Counted from the first letter of the stretch, positions 1 through 5,677 are shown. The stretch: DNA of 5,677 nt from Chitinispirillaceae bacterium (GCA_016926315.1 JAFGOU010000517.1:1-5677), one strand, 5' to 3'. Notes: generated from the letters alone by a model not told the origin. Made by a program: numbers and translations.

Positions 1-1614
1 ATACCCCGGCGAGACGGCGACCGGGGCCGGATCACCATGATACAACCAGTCGAAATCAGCATTTTTTGACGCGGCGCCGCCGTTCTGCACCGCAAAAAAA
101 CCGACCGTTCCGGCCGACCACTCCTGGCACTTCCAGCCGATGTACGGCGACCCGGCCTTGCCGAAGTTGATCGCCTCGCCCAGCGTGGTCCAGGCGGTGT
201 CGTTCGCGCCGTAGAAAAACGTCGCATTCTCTTTTCCGTCAACCACTATTTTAAGAAACACCGTGGCGCCGATCGTGTTGGGAGCTTGGGCGATCGGTGT
301 GGTGGAAACGCCGTTTTTCGTCACGGTAAAGCATCTGGCGCCGTCACGCACGGTGGTGGCGAGTTCGAGGTGCGTCCGGGGATCTTTATACAGGAGTATG
401 CCGGCCGCCTCGTTGCCCGACGAGGCGTCGAACGCCACCTTTGCGCGGACTTCAAACCGCTTGAGGTCGATGCGCTGCAGAAAAATATTGGTCAGTGAGT
501 TGATCGACCCCAATTCGCCGCCTTTCGTCTTGATGCGCATGAATCCGGGCCGGTCGCGCAACGACCACGAGACCCCGCTGGTGTCAGGACGCGTGTGGAA
601 GAACCACTGCTTTCCGAGCGTGGTTCCGTCGAATTCGTCGGAGCGGGTCGTCCGGACCCCGGTTGCGGCAAGGTCCGGCGCGGTCTGCGGGGATGTCGAT
701 GGGATCCTGCCGTTTTTCGGCCGCCACCAGTTGTCCGCTGTCCATTCAATCGGCTCCATGCACATGAAGCGGCCCAGGCTCACATAGTTCTGGTCAAAAG
801 CGTGATAGGTCATGAACCACTGGCCGTCAGGCATCTGGAGCAGTTCGCCGTGCGCCGGTCCCTGGATCACCGCGTTCGACGAGCCGGGCGCGCTCATGAG
901 CGGATTGTCAGGGTTCGGCGTCCAGGGTCCGGCAATCTGCTGAGCCCGCAAACAGGAGATGGCGCTGTACTCGTCCATACAGGTTCCACCCGGTGAATAG
1001 ATCACGTAGTAGTACCCGTTTCTCTTGACGATTTCAGGCCCTTCGAACAGTCCGCCCGGATTGAGTCCGCCAACCACCGGGCTCGCGCCTTTTGCCTTGA
1101 GTCCGCTCTGCTCCAGCTCCCAGATTTCGCCGCTCGCAATGATAAGGTACAGCCGGCCGTCGTCGTCCGCAAAGAAACCGGGATCAATGCCCTGAATCCC
1201 TATGTCTGTCGGCCCAGCGTACGGGCCTTCCGGCTTGTCAGAGGTGTAGGCGACGATCCGGTAGCCGATCGGGGTGTAGCAAATAACGGTGTTATCGTTG
1301 GGATTATATCCGATCTCCGAGCCCCAGGCTCCGTTGGCCGTGGTGCCCGGGGCGATGTTGTTGTTGAACAGGTAGGCGTAGCCGATGTACTCCCAGCGCA
1401 GGAGATCGCTCGATCGCATGACGGGCAGGCCCGGCTGCCACCCGAAGGACGAGCTGATCGAATAGTAGTATTTGTCAACTTTCACCACGGCGGGATCGCT
1501 CCAGTTGCCGTTTATGACCGGATTGGTGTAGGTGGCGCCGAAAATGCCGGCGGCCAAAAAATGCAGTACGGCCGGAACAGAGCGCAGGGCGTGACGACGG
1601 GAGCGATACGGCAC
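1..1614 (-). CDS. GH43 glycoside hydrolase B (beta-xylosidase / alpha-L-arabinofuranosidase type), 3' truncated by window edge
   Basis: I translated 538 uninterrupted codons from a GTG at 1614-1612 to the left edge, with no stop, so the C-terminus lies outside. The first in-frame ATG (residue 66) would delete the catalytic base, and an AAGGAG lies 6 bases before the GTG, so GTG is chosen. Residues 1-27 look like a signal peptide (RSRR, then a hydrophobic stretch, then GA). A five-bladed GH43 domain spans about 29-305. The catalytic triad is visible: D40 in NWSDP (general base), D144 in GIDPGFF (pKa modulator) and E191 in LFEGPEI (general acid). H255 in GPAHGELL matches the conserved central histidine. 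Residues about 322-525 (from DEFDGTTLGKQW to NADFDWLYHG) form the concanavalin-A-like C-terminal domain of GH43 xylosidases. The sequence continues past it, probably into a linker and sorting tail. It lies 19 bases after GH43 enzyme A, hence the same transcript. Family assignment is firm. The choice between xylosidase and arabinofuranosidase is not settled. Confidence 0.93.
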   Translation of the reverse strand, partial: MPYRSRRHALRSVPAVLHFLAAGIFGATYTNPVINGNWSDPAVVKVDKYYYSISSSFGWQPGLPVMRSSDLLRWEYIGYAYLFNNNIAPGTTANGAWGSEIGYNPNDNTVICYTPIGYRIVAYTSDKPEGPYAGPTDIGIQGIDPGFFADDDGRLYLIIASGEIWELEQSGLKAKGASPVVGGLNPGGLFEGPEIVKRNGYYYVIYSPGGTCMDEYSAISCLRAQQIAGPWTPNPDNPLMSAPGSSNAVIQGPAHGELLQMPDGQWFMTYHAFDQNYVSLGRFMCMEPIEWTADNWWRPKNGRIPSTSPQTAPDLAATGVRTTRSDEFDGTTLGKQWFFHTRPDTSGVSWSLRDRPGFMRIKTKGGELGSINSLTNIFLQRIDLKRFEVRAKVAFDASSGNEAAGILLYKDPRTHLELATTVRDGARCFTVTKNGVSTTPIAQAPNTIGATVFLKIVVDGKENATFFYGANDTAWTTLGEAINFGKAGSPYIGWKCQEWSAGTVGFFAVQNGGAASKNADFDWLYHGDPAPVAVSPGY

Positions 1615-1620
1615 GGGTTT

Positions 1621-1626
1621 CTCCTT
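1621..1626 (-). promoter_or_regulatory. Shine-Dalgarno site that decides the GTG start of GH43 enzyme B
   Basis: On the minus strand AAGGAG is followed by a 6-base spacer and then GTG at 1614-1612. It sits in the 19-base gap after the TGA of the upstream GH43 gene. The reading frame upstream contains no ATG before an in-frame TAA, which supports initiation at this GTG. Confidence 0.8.
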
Positions 1627-1633
1627 GTGGCGA

Positions 1634-3493
1634 TCAGCGGGAGAGGATGATTTTTTTCGTTTCCCTTAAAGATCCGGCCTGCAACCGGTACACGTAGGTC
1701 CCCTTTGGCAATCCGGAGGCGTTCAGGTTCACGAGGTGTTTTCCCGCGGCCTGTTCGCGTCTCACCAGGGTCACGACGTCGCGCCCGAAGCAATCGAAGA
1801 GGCGCAGCGTTACCAGCGCATGTGCCGGGAGTTCATACCTGATGGCCGGGCCGGACTGGTGCGAACCCAGACCGCTGCCGGAACGCGCCTGCCGGTCGTG
1901 GACAGCGGCGTCCCCATCGTCAGCCATGTCGAACCAGTCAAAGTCCGCGGGATTGGCGCAGCTTCTTCCGTTTCCGCTCAGGTACATGCCGATAAAGACC
2001 CCGGTAAAACCCTGGATGACTTCCGTTGAAAGGTCTTTTGTCAAGGCCGTGCCGAGATGAACCGCGGTTTCTCCCTCTTCCTGGTAAGAAAACTGGTAGG
2101 ATAGTTCCGTGGCGCCGATGCACAGGATAATGTCGCCGTCCGCAATTTCCCGGTACGTGGTTTCCGTCGCGGTGCCGGCCAACACCTTCCGGAACATGAC
2201 CGACCGTTTATTCTCATGCAGGGTTATCAGGAGATCGTAATGGTTCTTGTCGTTTCCACGGACCACCAGACCCGCCTCTTCATTCGACGCCGTGGGCATA
2301 AAGCTTAATTTTGCCGCGGCGGACATGGCAAAGGCTGTCTGCCGGCGACACACAAATGCCAGCGGCTGTTTGAGGGTGAAATTGTAGAGCCCGCCTTTGA
2401 GCCTGAGAAAACCGGGACGGTCGGTCAGGGACCAGTCGGATACGCGCGGATTGCGCACAAAGTTCCATGGCAGCCGCAAGCCCGTACTGTCAAAGTTGTC
2501 GCGCACCGGTTCTTTTTCCCAGACATGCTGCGGCAGATTCGGCGCCGGGTACTCTTCCCGCACGATGCCGTCGGTGCCGACCTTGGGCCAGCCGTCGGCA
2601 TTCCACGTCAGCGGCGCAAGGAAGGTCTCACGGCCCAGATGATGGTAGCTTCCGCCCTTCTGCCGTATGCCAAGACAGACCAGCCACCAGCCGTCGGGCG
2701 TTTCAACGATATCGGCATGACCTATTGCCTGAAAAGGATGACTCGGGGAGGTTCGGTGCGAGGCTACCGGGTTTATCGGACTTGCCGTATAGGGCCCCCA
2801 GGGTGAAGCGCTGCGCTGCACGACCTCCCGGTGATCGTTGCCCGTTCCCCCTTCAGCGGACATCAAATAGTAATAATTGCCTTTTTTATACATATGCGGA
2901 CCTTCGGGGGACGAACCGCCAAGCCCTTCGGCGATTTTGATCATGGGTTTGATAAAACGCCTGGATACCGGATCCATTACCCCGAGCAGGAAACTGCCGT
3001 TGTTGTCCGGGCTCAGGTAATACATGCTGTCGTTTTCAAACATGATCGAAGGGTCAACGTTCCAGCTTCCCACCCAATAGGCATCAGACCACGGGCCGGC
3101 CGGGTTGGTGGCGGTTACATAAAACATTCCCTGGGAACCCGATCCGCCGTAATTGGTGCCGGTGACATAAAAGGTGCCGTTGTGGTAGCGGATGGTCGCC
3201 GCGTACTGGCCTCCGGTGCTCGATTCGCAGCCGATCAGGGGATTGTTCGTTGCCCGGGAGAGGGCGTAGCCGATCATTTTCCAGTGCACCAGGTCTTTGC
3301 TTTGATAAACGGGCAGGCCGGGAAAATACTCGAAGGTCGAGGTCACGAGGTAATAGTCGTTGCCGGCACGGCAGATGCTCGGATCGGGATTCATGCCGGT
3401 GATGATAGGATTTTTAAAGGTCGTTTGTGCGTGGAGCTGACAGGCAAGCAGCAGTATCCCGATCGCGTTTAGTGACGTTACTCCGATTTTCAT
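1634..3493 (-). CDS. GH43 glycoside hydrolase A (beta-xylosidase/arabinofuranosidase type) with C-terminal sorting domain
   Basis: A complete 619-residue secreted enzyme. Residues 1-22 are a signal peptide ending LHA before QTTF. A LLAC at 15-18 is a weak alternative lipobox. The GH43 beta-propeller covers about 27-315: NPIITGMNPDPSICR with D37 as general base, D147 in WNVDPSIMF as pKa modulator, E197 in SPEGPHMY as general acid, H259 in GHADIVET, and the HLGRET motif near 285-290. The order and wording closely follow the Selenomonas-type beta-xylosidases (GH43 subfamilies 11/12, from memory). Residues about 326-523 form the concanavalin-A-like GH43 C-terminal domain that closes the active site in that group. 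After a linker (524-548), residues about 549-619 form a FlgD-Ig/type IX sorting-like tail (LFDCFGRDVVTL ... GLPKGTYVYRLQAG ... TKKIILSR). Likely reaction: release of xylose or arabinose from the non-reducing ends of xylo-oligosaccharides, outside the cell or at its surface. A GGAGAG (3503-3508) lies 9 bases before the ATG. Exact substrate is unproven. Confidence 0.95.
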   Translation of the reverse strand: MKIGVTSLNAIGILLLACQLHAQTTFKNPIITGMNPDPSICRAGNDYYLVTSTFEYFPGLPVYQSKDLVHWKMIGYALSRATNNPLIGCESSTGGQYAATIRYHNGTFYVTGTNYGGSGSQGMFYVTATNPAGPWSDAYWVGSWNVDPSIMFENDSMYYLSPDNNGSFLLGVMDPVSRRFIKPMIKIAEGLGGSSPEGPHMYKKGNYYYLMSAEGGTGNDHREVVQRSASPWGPYTASPINPVASHRTSPSHPFQAIGHADIVETPDGWWLVCLGIRQKGGSYHHLGRETFLAPLTWNADGWPKVGTDGIVREEYPAPNLPQHVWEKEPVRDNFDSTGLRLPWNFVRNPRVSDWSLTDRPGFLRLKGGLYNFTLKQPLAFVCRRQTAFAMSAAAKLSFMPTASNEEAGLVVRGNDKNHYDLLITLHENKRSVMFRKVLAGTATETTYREIADGDIILCIGATELSYQFSYQEEGETAVHLGTALTKDLSTEVIQGFTGVFIGMYLSGNGRSCANPADFDWFDMADDGDAAVHDRQARSGSGLGSHQSGPAIRYELPAHALVTLRLFDCFGRDVVTLVRREQAAGKHLVNLNASGLPKGTYVYRLQAGSLRETKKIILSR

Positions 3494-3581
3494 CGTGTTT
3501 ATCTCTCCAGAATCCGGTGGTGGACCAGCGCCCTACGTTCTGCGTGAATGTCTTTGCCAGCAAAAATCTTTTTCAATTATG

Positions 3582-3633
3582 AAAACCCTTCCGGGTCTTT
3601 TTCGCACCTATAATTAGTGGTAGATACCCGGAA
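3582..3633 (-). promoter_or_regulatory. Competing stem-loops upstream of GH43 enzyme A (possible attenuator or terminator)
   Basis: In the 187-base spacer 3494-3680, two hairpins share one strand. One has a 7-bp stem (3593-3599 with 3582-3588, one G-U pair) closed by a GGAA loop, a GNRA tetraloop. The other is an 8-bp perfect inverted repeat, 3589-3596 with 3626-3633, with a 29-base loop. They cannot form together. The small hairpin lacks a proper U-tract after its stem on the minus strand, so a terminator role is weak. I see no convincing promoter hexamer pair in the rest of the spacer. It is AT-rich (notably 3605-3650) and otherwise unexplained apart from the ribosome binding site at 3503-3508. 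Confidence 0.25.
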
Positions 3634-3680
3634 TATGTTTATATTACTATAAGACGCGACCAGCAAATAACCGCTTTAAC

Positions 3681-4802
3681 TCAATCCGCCAGAATTTTTT
3701 GGGCATACCGTTCGCTCTCTATCCTTAACGAAACCATGTAACACCCGCGGGAATTCGGTCGCCATGAAACGGGGGCGGAATTTTGGGGAATGATGTTATC
3801 CACTATCTTGCCCCGCAGGTCGAAAATTTCAATTTCCGAAGGTCTGACCTGATCGTTGAAGGAGATCACTATACTGCGGGAATTTGCTTTATATTCAATG
3901 ACATGACCTCTTGCTAAAGTGCTACGGCCACGGGGACCAGGCGTGACCTGATCAAGCAGATCAAAGTTTGCGCTTTTCACGACGTCCGAGAAGGCGGCGT
4001 CGGTGCAGATCTTGCAGGCGCTCCCCATGAACAAGGCACGGCCGGCCTGGTCGCCCATGAAACGCCAGCGCATCCATCCGATATACGCTTCCTGCGCCTT
4101 GGCGTTTCCAGCCACGCGATTGTGATCGATACCGGCGAGTACCGCGCCAAAGGCGGGCTGCGGCGATCCGGTGACCGAGGTACTGATCGACGACCAGTTG
4201 AAGATCGCATCCGCGTCACCGCCGACAATGGCCCATGGCGCTTTCAGATTCCTGACATTCCCGCTGGAGGCCAGAATGAACGTGGCGCCAATGCGCGCAT
4301 TGCTGCCAACGGTAATGGCCCCCATGCCCCCGAGCGAGTACCCGGTAGCGCCGATTTTGGTGGTATCGATCCTGCCGTAATCGCCGCCCGCCGGATCCCT
4401 GGCCAATCGCAGGACATAGTCGATTCCGGCGTTCATGTGGGCGGCCGTCACCTGTGTCTGTTCGGGCGCAACAACGACGAAGCCGAAGGTCGCCACGCGT
4501 GAGAGGAACCCCTGCCAGATGTCGACGGTGTTTGTTGAGCCGTTGCCCCAGACGATAATTGGATGCTTCACCCCACTCTGCCCGTATTTCGCCGCGGCAG
4601 GACGGAACACAGCGACCCTGTCGGCGCCAAGAAGCTCGTCACCGGTGTTGCGCGTAGCCACCGCCGGACCGAACCCGCCGTCGCGCGCCGTATAGTCGGT
4701 AACGGGCGGGAAAAGAGCATCAGTACCTCGTACGTTGATGGATTGAGCGCTGACGGATAAACCGGTCAAAACAGCAAGAAAGAACGCCGCTCGGTGGAGC
4801 AT
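3681..4802 (-). CDS. PETase/cutinase-like alpha/beta-hydrolase (esterase) with C-terminal sorting domain
   Basis: A complete 373-residue secreted serine hydrolase. Residues 1-19 are a signal peptide (cleavage after SVSA). The alpha/beta-hydrolase domain spans about 45-283. Nucleophile S156 sits in GYSLGG; the probable acid is D198 in VGGDADAIF (D196 is the alternative); the histidine is H227 in AGIDHNRV. The blocks HPIIVWGNGS, VATFGFVVVAPE, DTTKIGATGYSLGG and the C-terminal WMRWRFM...SDVVKSAN align by eye, in order, with bacterial PET hydrolase/cutinase-like enzymes (Pfam PETase/chlorophyllase group). Residues about 286-373 form a linker and sorting-like tail (IEIFDLRGKIV ... GCYMVSLRI ... 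AQKILAD). AGGAGG lies 6 bases before the ATG (4809-4814). Beside GH43 xylosidase-type genes, the natural substrate is more likely an acyl ester on plant cell-wall polymer, or cutin-like polyester, than a synthetic plastic. The tail-encoding part has clearly lower GC than the catalytic part. Fold and triad are secure; the substrate is not. Confidence 0.9.
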   Translation of the reverse strand: MLHRAAFFLAVLTGLSVSAQSINVRGTDALFPPVTDYTARDGGFGPAVATRNTGDELLGADRVAVFRPAAAKYGQSGVKHPIIVWGNGSTNTVDIWQGFLSRVATFGFVVVAPEQTQVTAAHMNAGIDYVLRLARDPAGGDYGRIDTTKIGATGYSLGGMGAITVGSNARIGATFILASSGNVRNLKAPWAIVGGDADAIFNWSSISTSVTGSPQPAFGAVLAGIDHNRVAGNAKAQEAYIGWMRWRFMGDQAGRALFMGSACKICTDAAFSDVVKSANFDLLDQVTPGPRGRSTLARGHVIEYKANSRSIVISFNDQVRPSEIEIFDLRGKIVDNIIPQNSAPVSWRPNSRGCYMVSLRIESERYAQKILAD

Positions 4803-4843
4803 AACAGACCTCCTATGGTTAAGTATCTATTCCTATTTAATTT

Positions 4844-4856
4844 CTGTTTAAAACAG
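4844..4856. promoter_or_regulatory. Short perfect palindrome upstream of esterase 2 (possible operator)
   Basis: CTGTTT-A-AAACAG is a 6-bp perfect inverted repeat around one central base, in the AT-rich leader 42 bases before the ATG of esterase 2. Its position suits a regulator site, but no known operator is recognised. A 13-base AT-rich palindrome can occur by chance. Confidence 0.2.
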
Positions 4857-4863
4857 ACCGTAT

Positions 4864-4934
4864 AAGATGTCACGCTGAGCTTGTCGAAGCGTCGCATCTT
4901 CGGAAATCGGACCCTTCGACGGGCTCAGGGTGAC
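4864..4934. repeat. REP-like palindromic repeat (GAGCTTGTCGAAG / CTTCGACGGGCTC type)
   Basis: Two arms, 4869-4891 and 4912-4934, match as an inverted repeat at 19 of 23 positions. Two of the four mismatches would be G-U pairs in plus-strand RNA. The left half can also fold by itself: AAGATG (4864-4869) pairs with CATCTT (4895-4900) and CGCT (4873-4876) with AGCG (4888-4891). The core CTTCGAC-x-x-GCTCAGGGTGAC is a motif I recall as a dispersed intergenic palindrome in many bacterial genomes. It lies between the stop of esterase 1 and the start of esterase 2 and could also act as a transcript-end stem-loop. The inverted repeat is seen directly; REP identity needs a genome-wide copy count. Confidence 0.7.
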
Positions 4935-4969
4935 CGGTTCATTCTAAAAAGTCCAATTTTAAACAAATA

Positions 4970-5677
4970 CTATTTAGTCACAATAGGCTTTACAAATAAT
5001 ATTCCTGGCCCATACCCCCTAGCGCGTAAATCTATTATTGTATTGTCCGAAATACCCGCTCGACCGAGCCGACGACCGCACACCGTATAAATCGCTACGG
5101 CATCGGATTTAGCACGCCATGAAGGGGGAATACGTACCGAAGTAATTCCCGACGAGCGAATGATCGCGGGGGATGATGCGGCTGTTGCGTTACAGGGGAG
5201 GCTTACCGCTGCCGTCGTCCCCCTGGTTTTGGAAAGCACCCAGTGCGGCAACAAAGGATGGGCCCACGCTTCGTTCCACCCCGCAAAGTGGTTACCCCCG
5301 GTGATCTCGGAATAGAGATACTTTGCTCCGCCGTACACCGCCCGGGTCAGGGAGTCGTACGAAATGCCGGTTGGATTGACCCGATTGGCCGAACTGACAA
5401 AACGCACCACCGGATATCCCAGTTTCTCCACGGCCGATACGATGTCGCGACTTCCGCTCACCGGCACGGTTTCATCCGCGCTCCCATGGAACGCCCAGAA
5501 AGGGGTCTGCACGATAACGGTAACGTTAAGGTTGCCCCAGGTCGATCCGGCACAGGGAACGGCGGCGGCGAACATTCCGGGATGTTCTCTCAGGAGGCTC
5601 CATGCGCCCATTGCACCCCCGGAAAGACCGGTGACATAAAGGCGATTGGTATCGAGGGAGAACTCCTTTTTAAGCAC
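4970..5677 (-). CDS. Secreted alpha/beta-hydrolase esterase (CE1 / PHB-depolymerase-like) with C-terminal sorting tail, N-terminus missing
   Basis: A 235-codon 3' fragment ending in TAG at 4972-4970. The frame is open to the right edge. The first codon in the window is GTG, but it is not a real start: the protein enters in mid-domain at a segment (LDTNRLYVTGLSGG) that normally follows well over 100 residues in this family. Counting from the edge, the triad is S19 in GLSGG, D68 in HGSADETVPV and H130 in GGNHFAGW. WNEAW followed by PHWVLSKTR ends the catalytic domain near 152, as in prolyl-oligopeptidase-clan esterases and feruloyl/acetyl-xylan esterases of CE1 type. A Ser/Ala/Pro-rich linker (about 153-175) leads to a tail (VAIYTVCGRRLG ... 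GYGPGILFVKPIVTK) resembling a sorting domain. Beside GH43 genes, removal of acyl or feruloyl groups from hemicellulose is a reasonable inference. It differs from the neighbouring esterase in motif wording, so it is not a recent duplicate. Confidence 0.87.
   Translation of the reverse strand: MLKKEFSLDTNRLYVTGLSGGAMGAWSLLREHPGMFAAAVPCAGSTWGNLNVTVIVQTPFWAFHGSADETVPVSGSRDIVSAVEKLGYPVVRFVSSANRVNPTGISYDSLTRAVYGGAKYLYSEITGGNHFAGWNEAWAHPLLPHWVLSKTRGTTAAVSLPCNATAASSPAIIRSSGITSVRIPPSWRAKSDAVAIYTVCGRRLGRAGISDNTIIDLRARGYGPGILFVKPIVTK

Noticed and set aside
263..996. Overlapping plus-strand open frames of 174 and 133 codons
   Set aside because: Both are antisense to the uninterrupted GH43 enzyme B reading, which carries the GH43 triad and the C-terminal domain. 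They have no family features.
1200..1793. Minus-strand ATG open frames of 92 and 93 codons near the start of GH43 enzyme B
   Set aside because: They are out of frame with the GH43 reading, rich in Arg/Pro/Thr/Ser, and one crosses the real stop of GH43 enzyme A.
2831..3472. 213-codon open frame on the plus strand
   Set aside because: It lies antisense inside the GH43 enzyme A catalytic domain, which has an intact family signature. The plus-strand translation shows no recognisable domain, so it is a shadow of a GC-rich gene.
3494..3680. Sigma-70-like or Bacteroidota-type promoter for GH43 enzyme A
   Set aside because: Several AT-rich hexamers (for example TATAGT near 3650) exist, but none has a fitting upstream element at proper spacing, and no TTTG/TAnnTTTG pair was found.
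4122..4502. 126-codon plus-strand open frame
   Set aside because: Antisense to the esterase 2 catalytic core; no recognisable motif.
4881..5090. 69-codon plus-strand open frame overlapping the palindromic repeat
   Set aside because: It is made of repeat sequence plus antisense of the esterase 1 tail, with no clear ribosome binding site or family features.
5675..5677. GTG at the right edge as a start codon of esterase 1
   Set aside because: The translation begins in the middle of the hydrolase fold just before the nucleophile elbow, with no signal peptide, so the gene must continue outside the window.
1..5677. CRISPR array, tRNA, rRNA or insertion sequence
   Set aside because: No spaced direct repeats, no cloverleaf-like or rRNA-like segments, and no transposase fragment were seen. 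The only repeat of note is the single palindrome at 4864-4934.

Overview
The window carries four genes, all on the minus strand, that look like part of a secreted plant-polysaccharide (hemicellulose) degradation locus. In transcription order (right to left) they are: the 3' part of an alpha/beta-hydrolase esterase (5677-4970), a complete PETase/cutinase-like alpha/beta-hydrolase (4802-3681), a complete GH43 beta-xylosidase/arabinofuranosidase-type enzyme (3493-1634), and a second GH43 enzyme (1614 to beyond position 1). The last gene starts with GTG and runs off the left edge, so an ATG-only ORF search misses it.

The three proteins whose C-terminus is inside the window all end in a short beta-rich tail of the pattern hydrophobic-Y/F-D-x-x-G-R/K ... 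G-x-Y/F-x-h-x ... K-x-h-h. This resembles the C-terminal sorting domain used by type IX secretion, or the related FlgD-Ig-like fold. With N-terminal signal peptides on the two proteins with complete N-termini, moderate GC with AT-rich spacers, and lignocellulose-directed enzymes, this suggests a member of the Fibrobacterota-Chlorobi-Bacteroidota supergroup. Chitinispirillia-like Fibrobacterota or an Ignavibacteria/Bacteroidota relative are the best guesses. No marker gene in the window fixes the taxon, and no SusC/SusD pair, sugar regulator or secretion machinery is visible.

Layout: 4970-5677 is esterase 1, truncated at its N-terminus. 4803-4969 is a 167-base spacer with a REP-like palindromic repeat and a small perfect palindrome. 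3681-4802 is esterase 2. 3494-3680 is a 187-base spacer with two competing stem-loop possibilities. 1634-3493 is GH43 enzyme A. A 19-base gap with a strong ribosome binding site leads into GH43 enzyme B (1-1614). The two GH43 genes are almost certainly co-transcribed. The esterases may belong to the same transcript or have their own promoters.

Working model (inference): the esterases remove acyl substituents (acetyl or feruloyl-type) from decorated xylan or related material, while the two GH43 enzymes remove xylose and/or arabinose from backbone ends or side chains. The most unusual points are the PETase-like hydrolase with a sorting tail and an altered C-terminal cysteine pattern, and the clear GC drop at the sorting tails of both esterases.
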